Origin: Anaerolinea thermolimosa
GTDB lineage: Bacteria > Chloroflexota > Anaerolineae > Anaerolineales > Anaerolineaceae
DNA length: 62,383 bases
Assembly: GCF_001050195.2 (NCBI RefSeq)
Contig: NZ_DF967965.1
Coordinates: forward strand, 2,691,970-2,754,352
Reading direction: 5' to 3'
In this document: positions 34,243 to 43,171 of the stretch, piece by piece
Layout: the number at the start of each line of letters is the position of its first letter
Position numbering within the stretch: position 1 is the stretch's first letter
Position numbers and translations under genes: made by a program
The notes under the pieces: generated by a model
Databases searched by the model: none
The model's input: the letters and a program-made list of their open reading frames with translations, nothing else
Told to the model about the DNA's origin: nothing

Positions 34243-36371
34243 AAATTTTCCCTCTCCGAAGGATATTTAACAACTGGCATCCAAAGCAAAGCCAGGCTAA
34301 ACAACCCCATCAAATACACCGGATACTGGTATCGGAAATCCGGCGCAATGGCCACCACCATCAACACCAGCGATTGGATCGTCGCCGGAACACCCGCCAG
34401 GAGCGCAGTGAATGTGCGCCTTCTCAACGCGAAGACGCACACCGCGAAAAGCGTTAAGTACAGGTAAAGTGCCGGCCCCCAGATCCACGACATACGCGGC
34501 CATCCATCGCTCCACCGCAGAAAACGAAAGAGCGGTTCGACCATTCCGGGCAACTTCGAAGCCTCATGAATACCAAATGGATTAGTCTCGACCCAGCGTA
34601 CTTTCGCATCTTCATCCCGATAAATCATGAGATGCGTCGTTTTCAAGGGATCGAAAATCCGCCACACAAAGCCGCTCACACACTGCCAGTGTCTCAGCTC
34701 CACCCCGGGGTCTCGTACCAGCAAGTCCAGAAAAATTTTCAGGTTCTTACTGGAATTAGCTGCAAACAATTCTCCATTAAATTCAGGAATGAAAAACAGA
34801 GAGTTAACACTCCCGCAGTAATAAACCCAGTTCGAGAGCGGGTTAAGCGCATTGAGATAGCCCCGTTCCTCATCGGTTAAAGGTGTGCCGCTGGCCACGT
34901 GCGCGCCGATATGGTGTAAAAAGATCGTGTCCCTCAGCACGTTACTCACCCGCTTTACTCCTGCCCATTGGTAAACCGGGCCGCTCACCACTCCAAATAC
35001 CAGAAGGAACAGCACCCCTGCCCCGGCGATCCTTTTCCAGGCACGCCGAAAGATCAGCAGTGTTATTATGAGGCAACCGACGGCCAGGGCAATCCCGTTG
35101 TGCCGGAAGAGCGCCGTGAGTGCACTCACCAGCCCAAACGCCACCCAGGCTCCCGGCCGTTCGATCCATTGTCCTCTGGAAAGTACCATCTTCAACATCA
35201 GGAGGAACAAGATCATCGCAAAAATGGCGTACCAGATATCTTTCCACAGGGTGATACTCATGATCCCGTTGACCGGAGAGAGAGCAAACAATCCGGCCAC
35301 CAGCCAGGCCGCACGGAGCGGAAGCCCGTAAGCCACCAGTTCGCCCAACCCCCAGGCCACGACGAGGCTCAAAACACCCATTTGCACCAGCGCCACAATC
35401 GCCGGTGAATTCCAGAGCGCCAGCAACCCCTTCATCAGGAAAGTATGAATGGGAGGATGCCAGTCAATCACCGCTTCCAGCCCATAGAGCATGCGAAACT
35501 GATGAATCGTATCCGGGGAAAGTACGCCCGGAAAGAAAACCAGCAAATAACCCAGCCACACGGCGAACATCGGCAGGGCAAAACCGAGTGCTTTCCATCC
35601 CAGGTGTACCCTTGCTCCTTCACGGGGTGGATGGCTGGCAAACCATAACAAACTCACCAGCAACCAGAATCCAATCGCAGTGGCATATAAGCAGGCCGCC
35701 AGCCAGAAGTATCGCCCCGGTAGTCCCGGACCGGGTAGTTTAATCACCTTGAGTGTCCTCTCGGGGGTATAGAGGTCAACCTCCTGGGACTCGCCCTTCC
35801 AGGTGATGCGCACAATCCCTTCATCGGGACCGGTCAGCAGGCCCAGGTAACCCCGCCCGAGCAACCCTCCCCGCCAAACCAGGGGCTCTGCATCCTCTCC
35901 GCTGGAGTAGATCATTTCCGGAGCAAAAGTCCAGCCTCTCGCCTCATCGAAGGTACGCAAATCGATAGCTTCCCGTGCCCCGTCCCTCCAGGAACGCACC
36001 CTCACCACGTTGCCCGACGAGGCCGGGTTGCGTTTTCCTGTAACCTCGAGCTTCAATTCGTTGGAAGGAGGAAAATAACGCATCGGGGTCCGGGTAATCG
36101 GGAGAATCCACAGAGACGCAAACCCTGCCAGGAGGCACCCGATGATTAACCCCCACTGCGCCATCCGAGAAAAAGCATTTAACCACAGAGCAAGCCACCG
36201 CTGAATCAACCGGTGTACGAAACATGTGATCGCAAGCCAGACTGCGATCAGAAGGATGAAAACCCAGAAGCCCCTGATCACGACATTCTGGAACACCCCC
36301 AGTGCCGAAAAAACCGAAGCCCCTCCAACCCACATCGAGAGGAGAATAATGGGAAGATCTTTCCGTTGCAT
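34239..36371 (-). CDS. DUF6020-like GT-C membrane protein
   Basis: The protein has 710 residues with about a dozen membrane helices and a soluble beta-rich insert at about 110-215. The region VFFPGVLSPDTIHQFRM, the DWHPPIHTFLMKG motif and the ITLWKD motif match the DUF6020 pattern, which in turn resembles GT-C glycosyltransferases with acidic first loops. The acceptor is unknown. It is the first gene of a two-gene operon with the polyprenyl-phosphate glycosyltransferase. No Shine-Dalgarno site is obvious before ATG 36371. Confidence 0.75.
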   Translation of the reverse strand: MQRKDLPIILLSMWVGGASVFSALGVFQNVVIRGFWVFILLIAVWLAITCFVHRLIQRWLALWLNAFSRMAQWGLIIGCLLAGFASLWILPITRTPMRYFPPSNELKLEVTGKRNPASSGNVVRVRSWRDGAREAIDLRTFDEARGWTFAPEMIYSSGEDAEPLVWRGGLLGRGYLGLLTGPDEGIVRITWKGESQEVDLYTPERTLKVIKLPGPGLPGRYFWLAACLYATAIGFWLLVSLLWFASHPPREGARVHLGWKALGFALPMFAVWLGYLLVFFPGVLSPDTIHQFRMLYGLEAVIDWHPPIHTFLMKGLLALWNSPAIVALVQMGVLSLVVAWGLGELVAYGLPLRAAWLVAGLFALSPVNGIMSITLWKDIWYAIFAMILFLLMLKMVLSRGQWIERPGAWVAFGLVSALTALFRHNGIALAVGCLIITLLIFRRAWKRIAGAGVLFLLVFGVVSGPVYQWAGVKRVSNVLRDTIFLHHIGAHVASGTPLTDEERGYLNALNPLSNWVYYCGSVNSLFFIPEFNGELFAANSSKNLKIFLDLLVRDPGVELRHWQCVSGFVWRIFDPLKTTHLMIYRDEDAKVRWVETNPFGIHEASKLPGMVEPLFRFLRWSDGWPRMSWIWGPALYLYLTLFAVCVFALRRRTFTALLAGVPATIQSLVLMVVAIAPDFRYQYPVYLMGLFSLALLWMPVVKYPSERENL

Positions 36372-36400
36372 AGAGACCAGCCTGGCCGAAAATTTAAGAA

Positions 36401-36406
36401 ATTATA
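36401..36406 (-). promoter_or_regulatory. -10 box for the DUF6020/GT2 operon
   Basis: On the minus strand TATAAT (in TGATATAATTTC) lies 30 bases before ATG 36371, giving a leader of roughly 23 bases. The -35 is not convincing. Confidence 0.5.
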
Positions 36407-36462
36407 TCATTAAGGTATCAGCGCCCGGCCTCCGAAGGCTTTCCTTTTACCAGGGCTTCGGG

Positions 36463-36468
36463 TAGACT
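36463..36468 (+). promoter_or_regulatory. -10-like box for a possible leaderless recJ mRNA
   Basis: TAGACT lies six bases before ATG 36475, and no ribosome-binding site is visible. The spacing equals that of the other leaderless candidates in this window. Confidence 0.35.
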
Positions 36469-36474
36469 CATCGT

Positions 36475-38784
36475 ATGCGCTGGATGACTATTCCTGCCAC
36501 TCAGCCACCTCCAGCCCTCATCGAAGCCCTCGATGGGCAGGCCCTCCTTGCCAATTTGCTTGTCCGGCGGGGCCTCCATGACCCATTTACCGCCCTGGCA
36601 TTTCTTGACCCACGGCATTATACCCCCGCTCCGCCCGATGCCTTACCCATGATGGATACAGCCTGCCAGCGCATCGAATCCGCCCTGGCCCGTGGTGAAC
36701 GCATCTGGGTGTGGGGCGACTTTGATGTGGACGGTCAGACGGCCACAACCATCCTGGTTTCAGCGCTGCAACGGCTGGGGGGTGAAGTAAAATATCACAT
36801 TCCGGTGCGCGCCACCGAGTCACACGGGGTCAACCTCCCTCACCTGCAGGCTATTCTCGCAGAAGGCGCCGATTTACTCATCACCTGCGATACCGGCATT
36901 ACTGCCCACCAGGCTCTGGAGTTCGCCCATCAGCAAGGGCTGGAGGTGATCATCACCGATCATCACCTCCCCACCGAGACCCTCCCTCCGGCTCTGGCCC
37001 ATCTCACACCCCGGCTTCTCCCGCCCGGCCACCCCCTGGAACATCTTCCCGGCGTGGGTGTGGCGTATAAACTCGCCGAGGCCCTCTTCCAGCGAATGGG
37101 CCGCCCAGAGTTTGCCAGAGATTACCTCGATCTGGTCGCTCTGGGGATCGTGGCCGATGTTGCTCAACAGAAGGGCGACACCCGTTACCTGCTTCAGTCC
37201 GGCCTTGAAAACCTCCGCCAGGCTCAGCGCCCCGGCCTTCGGGCCATCATGCGGCTAGCGGAGTTGCATCCATCTCGGCTCAACGAAGAACACATTGGTT
37301 TTGCCATCGCCCCGCGCCTCAACGCCCTGGGCCGGTTAGGCGACGCGAACCCCGCTGTCGAATTGCTTACCACCACCGATGAACAACGCGCCCTTCAGCT
37401 GGCTGAGAAGCTAGAGTTGCTCAACACAGAAAGGCAGCTCCTTACCAGGCAGGTCATCCAGGCAGCCATAAAACAGATCGAGCACGATCCAGCCCTCCTT
37501 TCAAATCCCGCGCTCGTGCTTGCCAACCCGGAGTGGCCAGCCGGAATTCTGGGAATTGCCGCCAGTGCCCTGGTCGAACGTTACCATCGTCCCGTCATCC
37601 TCCTCACCAATCCTCCGAGACAACTGGCGCGCGGTTCAGCGCGTTCTGTGGAGGGAATCGATATTACCGCCTGCATCGCCAGTCAGGCATCCATGTTACA
37701 CACATTCGGTGGGCATCCCATGGCTGCCGGTCTTTCCCTGCCATCCGAATCTCTCCCTGCCTTTCGGCGCGGCTTCTTCCGCGCAGTGGAACAGGTTATC
37801 CAGCAAATGGGCGGAATTCCCGAACCCACCCTCACACTGGAGGGCGATCTGCGCCTGGATGAACTTTCGCTGGAACTTGTGGAACAAATAGAGCGCCTGG
37901 CACCTTTCGGGCCGGGCAACCCGCCCCCCATTTTTGCTATCCGCAATCTTTCAATTGTAGAAACCCGCTCAATTGGCCGTGATCATGAACACCTGCGGCT
38001 GGTGGTTCAAGACCGCTCTGGCCACCAGCAAGCCGTCCTCTGGTGGAACGGAGCCAATCTGCCCCAGCCTGAAGACCGCTTCGATCTCGCCTGCCTGGTT
38101 CGCGCCAGCAACTACCGGGGTGAACCCGAAATCCAGCTGGAGTGGGTGGATTTCGCGCCGGTCACCGGGGAGAGCCTTGCGCTCACCGGTGCCCCGCTCA
38201 GACTCATTGACCTGCGCACCGAACCCCATCCCCGTGCGCATGTAGAATTGCTCCGTGCCCGCGAAAAGGCGATCATCTGGGCCGAAGGCGAGGGACGTGA
38301 CCGCCTGGGAGGGCTTGCGCGATACGACCTTTCTTCGGCAGAGACCCTGATCATCTGGACCGCCCCCCCTGGATACCCCGAGTTAATAAAAGCCATCCGG
38401 CAGGTACAACCCCGGCAGGTGGTGCTTATCGGCCTGCCGCCCGAAACCGATGAGGTTGAGACTTTTCTAAACCGCCTGGCCGGGTTGGTTAAATTTTTAC
38501 TGAACCAGGGCAATGGCCGTGCGCCTGCCAGCCTGGAGCGCCTGGCGGGTGCAGCTGCCCAGCGCGAGCCGGCAGTACGCCTGGGGCTTGCATGGATGGC
38601 AGCCCGGGGCGATATTATCCTCCAGGAAAATGACAAAGGCCAGCTTTTCATCCTGCGCGGGCCCGGCACCCCTCAGAGCGACTTTGCCCCAATTCTTCGA
38701 CAAATCAAAGCCCTTCTGGATGAAACCGCAGCCTACCGTCAGTTCTTCCGCACAGCACCCATTGAAGCTCTGGGGATTGAATAG
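36475..38784 (+). CDS. recJ: Single-stranded-DNA-specific exonuclease RecJ
   Basis: The protein has 769 residues. The DHH domain shows motif I as DFDVDG (about 81-86; usual DYDADG), motif II CDTGITA, and motif III TDHHLP. The DHHA1 domain follows, with the RGSARS-type segment GSARSVEGIDI and the Gly-rich GGHPMAAG. An OB-fold domain spans roughly 455-570, and the C-terminal 190 residues form an extra domain without catalytic motifs. RecJ degrades single-stranded DNA 5' to 3' in recombination and mismatch repair. It lies 3 kb from the helicase-nuclease cassette on the same strand, separated by a divergent glycan pair. Confidence 0.93.
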   Translation: MRWMTIPATQPPPALIEALDGQALLANLLVRRGLHDPFTALAFLDPRHYTPAPPDALPMMDTACQRIESALARGERIWVWGDFDVDGQTATTILVSALQRLGGEVKYHIPVRATESHGVNLPHLQAILAEGADLLITCDTGITAHQALEFAHQQGLEVIITDHHLPTETLPPALAHLTPRLLPPGHPLEHLPGVGVAYKLAEALFQRMGRPEFARDYLDLVALGIVADVAQQKGDTRYLLQSGLENLRQAQRPGLRAIMRLAELHPSRLNEEHIGFAIAPRLNALGRLGDANPAVELLTTTDEQRALQLAEKLELLNTERQLLTRQVIQAAIKQIEHDPALLSNPALVLANPEWPAGILGIAASALVERYHRPVILLTNPPRQLARGSARSVEGIDITACIASQASMLHTFGGHPMAAGLSLPSESLPAFRRGFFRAVEQVIQQMGGIPEPTLTLEGDLRLDELSLELVEQIERLAPFGPGNPPPIFAIRNLSIVETRSIGRDHEHLRLVVQDRSGHQQAVLWWNGANLPQPEDRFDLACLVRASNYRGEPEIQLEWVDFAPVTGESLALTGAPLRLIDLRTEPHPRAHVELLRAREKAIIWAEGEGRDRLGGLARYDLSSAETLIIWTAPPGYPELIKAIRQVQPRQVVLIGLPPETDEVETFLNRLAGLVKFLLNQGNGRAPASLERLAGAAAQREPAVRLGLAWMAARGDIILQENDKGQLFILRGPGTPQSDFAPILRQIKALLDETAAYRQFFRTAPIEALGIE

Positions 38785-38805
38785 AGAGTAACCCACCTCG
38801 CAGTC

Positions 38806-40005
38806 TTATTCCAACCGCTCCAGGTAATAGACCCCCTTCTCACCTTCCATAACCCACCCACTGACACTTCCATTCGAGGTCTGCATACGCCACCAAACGC
38901 CTCCATCTTTACACTGCGGCCCTTCAAGGATGAAAACCTCTGTGCCTTCTGGAATGGTCTTGAGCACCCGGCTGCTCTTCCCTGGCGCTTCACGCACTCG
39001 TAAGGGTGTTCCGTCTGTGAAGGTAACCCGTGCCCGCAAGGCTACTGCCAGACGGGTGGCCAGCGCACCCGGGCAATTGAATTCAGGAACTGGAGGGGCC
39101 TTTAACGTAATAGATGGGGTGACCATCAGGCTCATGATCAATGTATCAAGCTGTTTGAGATCAGGCGAGAACGCTTTTCCCCCGGCAGACTCAAGCGTCT
39201 GCTTGACCTTCTCCAGATACTGCTGATACTGAGACATATCATAACTCTGGGATAATGCCTGCCATTGAGAGGTTATCTCAGCAGAGTGCAAATCGGGCAT
39301 AGCTACCGGTAGAATTGCCGCAATGTAATATAACCCATCCTGTGTCAGTCCCTGGAAAGTATAAAAAAGGCATTCTTCATCGACAGGCACCATGGCCTGG
39401 GCATAGCACGTCAGATAGCGCAGCCCTTTTCCGTTCTGAAAAAAGAGAACATTCGTTTGCGCATGGAATACCTCCCCGGCATTCCACATGGGGAGGAAAG
39501 GGAGAGAGTCCCCCGCGCTTCTCGCCTCACGCAACGAAGCATTCAACTTTGCCGCAATTTCACCGACCGGCGGGTTGACAGCCGCATACTCCCGGACAGG
39601 ATATACCAGAATTTTCGGCTGAATCCAGGGTGAAGCCAGAGCATATCCATTCAATTCAAACTGGTAATATTCAGGAGACGATCCCATCCACCCCGTCTCC
39701 CCTGCCTCACCCGTTTGAAGAGAAACGATGGTGGCATTCACATCTCCAAAAACTTCCGCAATCCGATCAAAGCTTACCCCAAAATATTCCACCCGGCCCG
39801 GAACAGCCCCGGAAGTCGGCGTAAGGGTAGCTTGAGGTAGAGTTGCTATGGTCGTCTGCGTTGGGGTTTCGGCAGGCACCTCCAGAGCAGTCATGGAGGG
39901 TAAAATGCGCGGTTCGTTTTTTACCGGGCTATTACACGCCAGAATTGCTGTCACCATCACTATTACCACCGCCCCCACACCGTATGAAATTCTTTTCTTA
40001 CCCAT
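38806..40005 (-). CDS. Lipoprotein with C-terminal SH3 domain
   Basis: The protein has 399 residues from ATG 40005. A -10 box (40114-40119) lies inside the longer frame that reaches 40134, which supports the internal start. The lipoprotein signal ends TAILAC, so Cys22 or so would carry lipid. A Thr/Pro-rich linker follows, then a 270-residue domain I do not recognise, and a bacterial SH3 domain at about 325-397 (PLRVREAPGKSSRVLKTIPEG ... WWRMQ ... GWV). Such SH3 domains bind cell wall peptides or matrix. It converges on recJ with a 21-base gap. Confidence 0.75.
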   Translation of the reverse strand: MGKKRISYGVGAVVIVMVTAILACNSPVKNEPRILPSMTALEVPAETPTQTTIATLPQATLTPTSGAVPGRVEYFGVSFDRIAEVFGDVNATIVSLQTGEAGETGWMGSSPEYYQFELNGYALASPWIQPKILVYPVREYAAVNPPVGEIAAKLNASLREARSAGDSLPFLPMWNAGEVFHAQTNVLFFQNGKGLRYLTCYAQAMVPVDEECLFYTFQGLTQDGLYYIAAILPVAMPDLHSAEITSQWQALSQSYDMSQYQQYLEKVKQTLESAGGKAFSPDLKQLDTLIMSLMVTPSITLKAPPVPEFNCPGALATRLAVALRARVTFTDGTPLRVREAPGKSSRVLKTIPEGTEVFILEGPQCKDGGVWWRMQTSNGSVSGWVMEGEKGVYYLERLE

Positions 40006-40113
40006 GTTCTGATCCTTTGCCTTCCCCTCTCGAGGAGCCCACCATCCTGCCTTCAGGCAATACCCATGTTGAACGACGGTATCCCCCGGGTTTCGACACC
40101 CTGTAGATTTTTC

Positions 40114-40119
40114 ATTATA
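40114..40119 (-). promoter_or_regulatory. -10 box of the SH3 lipoprotein gene
   Basis: TATAAT read on the minus strand, with transcription expected near 40107 and a leader of about 100 bases to ATG 40005. It decides against the longer upstream start. Confidence 0.5.
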
Positions 40120-40174
40120 GACCGGATTCTCCATCCTCGCTGCAATTCAGATCACTGAGAGTCAAATGAGTATG

Positions 40175-40204
40175 AAAAAGGGCTGGTCGGTTCCCGGCCA
40201 GCCC
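40175..40204 (-). terminator. Intrinsic terminator of the MFS gene
   Basis: On the minus strand GGGCTGG pairs with CCAGCCC (40198-40204 with 40180-40186) across an 11-base loop and TTTTT follows. It lies 20 bases after the MFS stop. Confidence 0.85.
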
Positions 40205-40224
40205 CGCTCACGGAGGAGATGGTT

Positions 40225-41529
40225 TCAATCTGAAGGCGTGACCTGCACTGGCACCAGCGCCGGTTCCTGCGCCTCATCGCTCCCCTGAACCGTCGGGAGG
40301 TCATCCAACGTCCGCACTGCCGGAATAAGAAATCCCGCCACTCCCATCAGGAGGGATACCCCCCCTGCAATATAGAACCAGAACCGAATACCCAGCAGAT
40401 CGGCTACCGGGGCGGCCAGGGCCAAACCTACGGGGCTGGCCGCTGCTGCAAGGCTGCTCACCAGAGTAAAGACCCGCCCCTGCATCTCAGGGCGAATACG
40501 CGTCTGCAAGAGGGCAAAGAGCGGGCCGTTAGTAATGGGGTTCATGAACCCAGAAAGGGCCATTCCTGCCATAGCCATGAAGAACATACTGGCCGGTGCA
40601 CTGGCCAGCAGCATCGTTCCCAGGCTCATCCCGATGATACCGGTCATGGAAGTGTAAATTTTCCGCCGGAATCCACCCCACGCACCCAGCACCAGCCCGC
40701 CCAGGATCACCCCGGCCCCCCAGGCTGAGTTAATCACCCCCAGTTGCATTGCCCCGCCTTTGAAGATGCGGGTGATCATCAATGGCAACAGGCTGAAGGC
40801 GGGGTTGAAGAGCATATTGATCATCGTGGCCATTCCCAGCAAAATAATCATCCCGGGCCACGAAGCCAGGTATCGAAGCCCCTCACGCACATCGCGGAAG
40901 AGCTGACGGGGGCTAACGACCCCTTCCAGCTTTTTCGAAGGTTGAGGAATATGCACCAGAGAAAGTGGCAGGATCGCCATCATCGCAGTGACAATGTCAA
41001 TCGCCAATACCGAATAAATGGGGAGCAAACCCATCAAAAAAGCACCCAGGGGCGGGGCAATAATCCCCAGCACTCCCTGCATGGCCTGGTTAACCCCGGC
41101 AATGCGTGAAAGATGTTTTTCGGGCACCATTAACGACGTTGAGGCAGACATCGCCGGCCAGTGAAAGGTGCCGCCCAGAGCACGTACAAATTCTGCCACG
41201 TAGAGGTGCCACACCTGAATTTTCCCGCTCCAGAAGAGGAACACCAGCACCAGGGTCGCCAGAGCCGTCACCCCATCGGCCACGATCATCACCCGTTTTC
41301 GGTTCCAGCGGTCTACCAGCGCACCTGCAAAAGGCCCTAGGAGGATCTGCGGGAGAATGGAAATCACCGTTGCAGTAGCCAGAACCGCCGCAGAGCCAGT
41401 CTTTTCGGTCATCCACCACACCAGGGCAAACTGCACCAGCATACTGCCGATCAGTGAAAAGGATTGCCCCGTCCAGATTAAAAAGAAAGGCTTCTTCCAG
41501 TTGTTAGAAATTGCGATCTCTTGCGTCAT
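40225..41529 (-). CDS. MFS-superfamily exporter (MFS_3/EntS-MefA type)
   Basis: The protein has 434 residues from ATG 41529, which has GGAGGGG five bases upstream; a longer frame to 41553 runs into a hairpin. Twelve membrane helices are visible. The helix 2-3 loop GALVDRWNRKRVMIVAD is the MFS motif A. The overall pattern (FLIWTGQSFSLIGSMLVQFALVWWM, FHWPAMSASTSLMVPE) fits the family of macrolide and siderophore exporters. The substrate is unknown. Its neighbours give no hint; terminator-like hairpins lie on both sides, so it is probably a single-gene unit. Confidence 0.88.
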   Translation of the reverse strand: MTQEIAISNNWKKPFFLIWTGQSFSLIGSMLVQFALVWWMTEKTGSAAVLATATVISILPQILLGPFAGALVDRWNRKRVMIVADGVTALATLVLVFLFWSGKIQVWHLYVAEFVRALGGTFHWPAMSASTSLMVPEKHLSRIAGVNQAMQGVLGIIAPPLGAFLMGLLPIYSVLAIDIVTAMMAILPLSLVHIPQPSKKLEGVVSPRQLFRDVREGLRYLASWPGMIILLGMATMINMLFNPAFSLLPLMITRIFKGGAMQLGVINSAWGAGVILGGLVLGAWGGFRRKIYTSMTGIIGMSLGTMLLASAPASMFFMAMAGMALSGFMNPITNGPLFALLQTRIRPEMQGRVFTLVSSLAAAASPVGLALAAPVADLLGIRFWFYIAGGVSLLMGVAGFLIPAVRTLDDLPTVQGSDEAQEPALVPVQVTPSD

Positions 41530-41557
41530 TACCCCTCCGGCAAAGCCAGGCAAAGAT

Positions 41558-41579
41558 CAGGCAGGCCAACGCCTGCCTG
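41558..41579 (-). terminator. Hairpin after the DUF2089/SHOCT-like pair
   Basis: CAGGCAGGC (41558-41566) pairs with GCCTGCCTG (41571-41579) around a four-base loop. On the minus strand ATCTTTGCC follows, a weak T-tract. It separates this unit from the MFS gene. Confidence 0.55.
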
Positions 41580-41613
41580 GAATATCGATGCAGGTAGCAT
41601 TAATCCGTTGTGG

Positions 41614-42021
41614 CTATTCCAGGAAGACCTCGACGTGCTCGCCGTCTTTCTCGTCGAATACATCCACAATCTGACCGATCTCTCCCGATTCGATCAATTG
41701 CATCAATTCGTTCGTATCCAATCCCTCAATCTCAGGAGCAAAGCGCGTCCCCATCTTTAACCCGATAGAAACCATGCTGAGCGGCAGGCGCACATTTACT
41801 CGCGGACGCCCCGAGTCGGAATCGGTCACCCGCACCCGGAACCACCGCGGCTTACGCCCCGTCACCGTGGATTCCATGGAAGGTGGGGGTGGAGGCGCTG
41901 TAACACGATCAACCCGCGCGCTTTCTTCGAGGGCTTCCAGCAATTGTGCCGCCTCTTCAGCCGAGATCTTTCCTTCCTGCACCATTTCTAAAATTTTGAT
42001 CCGTTCCTCAGTGGTTGCCAT
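41614..42021 (-). CDS. SHOCT-like domain protein
   Basis: The protein has 135 residues from ATG 42021, preceded by AGGAGG at five bases. Residues about 3-35 form a SHOCT-like helical hairpin (ERIKILEMVQEGKISAEEAAQLLEALE). After a Pro-rich linker comes a beta-rich domain with RVTDSDSGRPRVNVRLPLSMVSIG, a pattern common next to DUF4097 or DUF2089 proteins. It contains no membrane helix. It directly follows the DUF2089 gene; the pair is a known genomic association, possibly for transcription control of membrane stress genes, but the function is not established. Confidence 0.75.
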   Translation of the reverse strand: MATTEERIKILEMVQEGKISAEEAAQLLEALEESARVDRVTAPPPPPSMESTVTGRKPRWFRVRVTDSDSGRPRVNVRLPLSMVSIGLKMGTRFAPEIEGLDTNELMQLIESGEIGQIVDVFDEKDGEHVEVFLE

Positions 42022-42035
42022 GCTTTCCTCCTGAT

Positions 42036-42515
42036 TCAACCTTCCTCTCCACTACCATCTGTTCTAACTTCTTCCCGAATACCCTTCAAACGGCGCCGGG
42101 CTTCCTGCAGGGTAATAAGCCCTTTATCCAGATCATCCAGAATTCGCTTGCGTTCTGCCGGGCTGGGCAGGGTAACCGCTGGCTGAGCTTCTTCACGCGC
42201 CGGTTCATAACCCATGGCGCGCAAAATTTCATTCATCCGGTTGCGGAGGGTGGGATAGGAAAGGGAAAGTTCCTCTTCCATGCGGTTAAACCGACCCTCA
42301 CAGCGGATAAATGTAAGGATGAACTGAAGCTGGTCGTTATTAAGCCGCGAAAAGGGCAACAACCATTTCAACTGCTCTGGAGTAAAAGCTCCCTGCAGGC
42401 TCCCTCCAACCGGTTGAAAACTTCCCTCGATGGTCGTTTCACAGGTCGGACAGGACAGGCGCGTGACCACCAGGTCGCCGCCACACACCGGACATTTGGT
42501 CAGCATCGGATTCAT
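42036..42515 (-). CDS. DUF2089 protein with zinc ribbon and HTH-like region
   Basis: The protein has 159 residues. The zinc ribbon at the N-terminus has CPVCG and CPTC (about 8-25). A helical DNA-binding-like domain follows (LNNDQLQFILTFIRCEGRFNRMEEELSLSYPTLRNRMNEIL), in which SLSYPTLRNRMNE looks like the recognition helix. A short SHOCT-like C-terminal segment (RILDDLDKGLITLQEARRRL) mirrors that of the next protein. This is the DUF2089 pattern; a regulator is likely. AAAGGGAG precedes ATG 42515, and a classic promoter lies about 110 bases upstream. Confidence 0.82.
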   Translation of the reverse strand: MNPMLTKCPVCGGDLVVTRLSCPTCETTIEGSFQPVGGSLQGAFTPEQLKWLLPFSRLNNDQLQFILTFIRCEGRFNRMEEELSLSYPTLRNRMNEILRAMGYEPAREEAQPAVTLPSPAERKRILDDLDKGLITLQEARRRLKGIREEVRTDGSGEEG

Positions 42516-42633
42516 CGTGGCTCCCTTTCAGGCTTTCCTGCCAAAAAATCAAATGACTTCACATGATCACCCGGATAACCCTTTCAGACTTCTCGTGTTC
42601 GATTTGCGAAGAAAGACTGTTTTTTCTTTACTT

Positions 42634-42661
42634 ATTTTACTCCAGGCTTGATATTTGTCAA
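42634..42661 (-). promoter_or_regulatory. Consensus-type sigma-70 promoter for the DUF2089 unit
   Basis: On the minus strand TTGACA (42661-42656), a 16-base spacer and TAAAAT (42639-42634) precede a leader of about 112 bases to ATG 42515. The surrounding bases 42580-42728 are much more AT-rich than the rest of the window. The 255-base gap to the next gene otherwise holds only the terminator at 42722. Confidence 0.75.
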
Positions 42662-42721
42662 TATATTATTTTGAAAAATTCAAGTATCGCTTAATTATTT
42701 TGAATACACCGCGATTAAATT

Positions 42722-42751
42722 AAAAAAAGGCAGGCGGTCAGAACGCCTGCC
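42722..42751 (-). terminator. Intrinsic terminator of the radical-SAM/DUF6504 operon
   Basis: GGCAGGCG (42729-42736) pairs with CGCCTGCC (42744-42751). On the minus strand seven Ts follow immediately. It lies about 20 bases after the DUF6504 stop. Confidence 0.9.
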
Positions 42752-42769
42752 TTCTCTAAAAGAGCACGT

Positions 42770-43126
42770 TTAGCCCCATTCAGAATAGAGCAGCCACTTC
42801 CCTTTACGGTCGTCCACATCCCCGGGGGCGCGATCGTAATACAGTTCAAAAATTCGCCCACCCTGAACACGCACCCGAAAATGAAATCTTCCTACCCCCC
42901 ACGAACCACGCATCTGTGCCCTGGAGGCATGTTCAGGGCGCATATTTTGCGTCATCCGCCCGCGACGGCGAAAATCCTGCCACGCTTCCAGAAGCTCAAC
43001 CACCCGAAATTCCTCCCCCCGCCAGCGAAAACCATCCGGGCAGGGAGGCGACTTTTCGAGCAGGGGCGGATGATCAAACAGTGGCTCCAGGGGTTCATCG
43101 TAAAAAGCAACAGGTTGGTACGCCAT
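42770..43126 (-). CDS. DUF6504-like small protein
   Basis: The protein has 118 residues. The opening YDEPLEPLF, the FRWRGEEFRVVELLEAW core and the C-terminal Tyr-Asp/Trp-Leu-Leu pattern (FELYYDRAPG, GKWLLYSEW) match the DUF6504 family, small beta-rich proteins that in actinobacteria often lie beside Y-family polymerase or other repair genes. GGGAGAAG precedes ATG. It follows the radical-SAM/HhH gene by 45 bases and is closed by a strong terminator, so the two form one operon. The function is unknown. Confidence 0.65.
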   Translation of the reverse strand: MAYQPVAFYDEPLEPLFDHPPLLEKSPPCPDGFRWRGEEFRVVELLEAWQDFRRRGRMTQNMRPEHASRAQMRGSWGVGRFHFRVRVQGGRIFELYYDRAPGDVDDRKGKWLLYSEWG

Positions 43127-43171
43127 GTCTTCTCCCTTGCTCTCATGATCCCGATGACCGATTCCCCTGGT

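Noticed and set aside
40006-40134. Longer N-terminus for the SH3 lipoprotein
   Set aside because: The extra 43 residues lack signal features, the -10 box lies within them, and a textbook lipoprotein signal begins at 40005.
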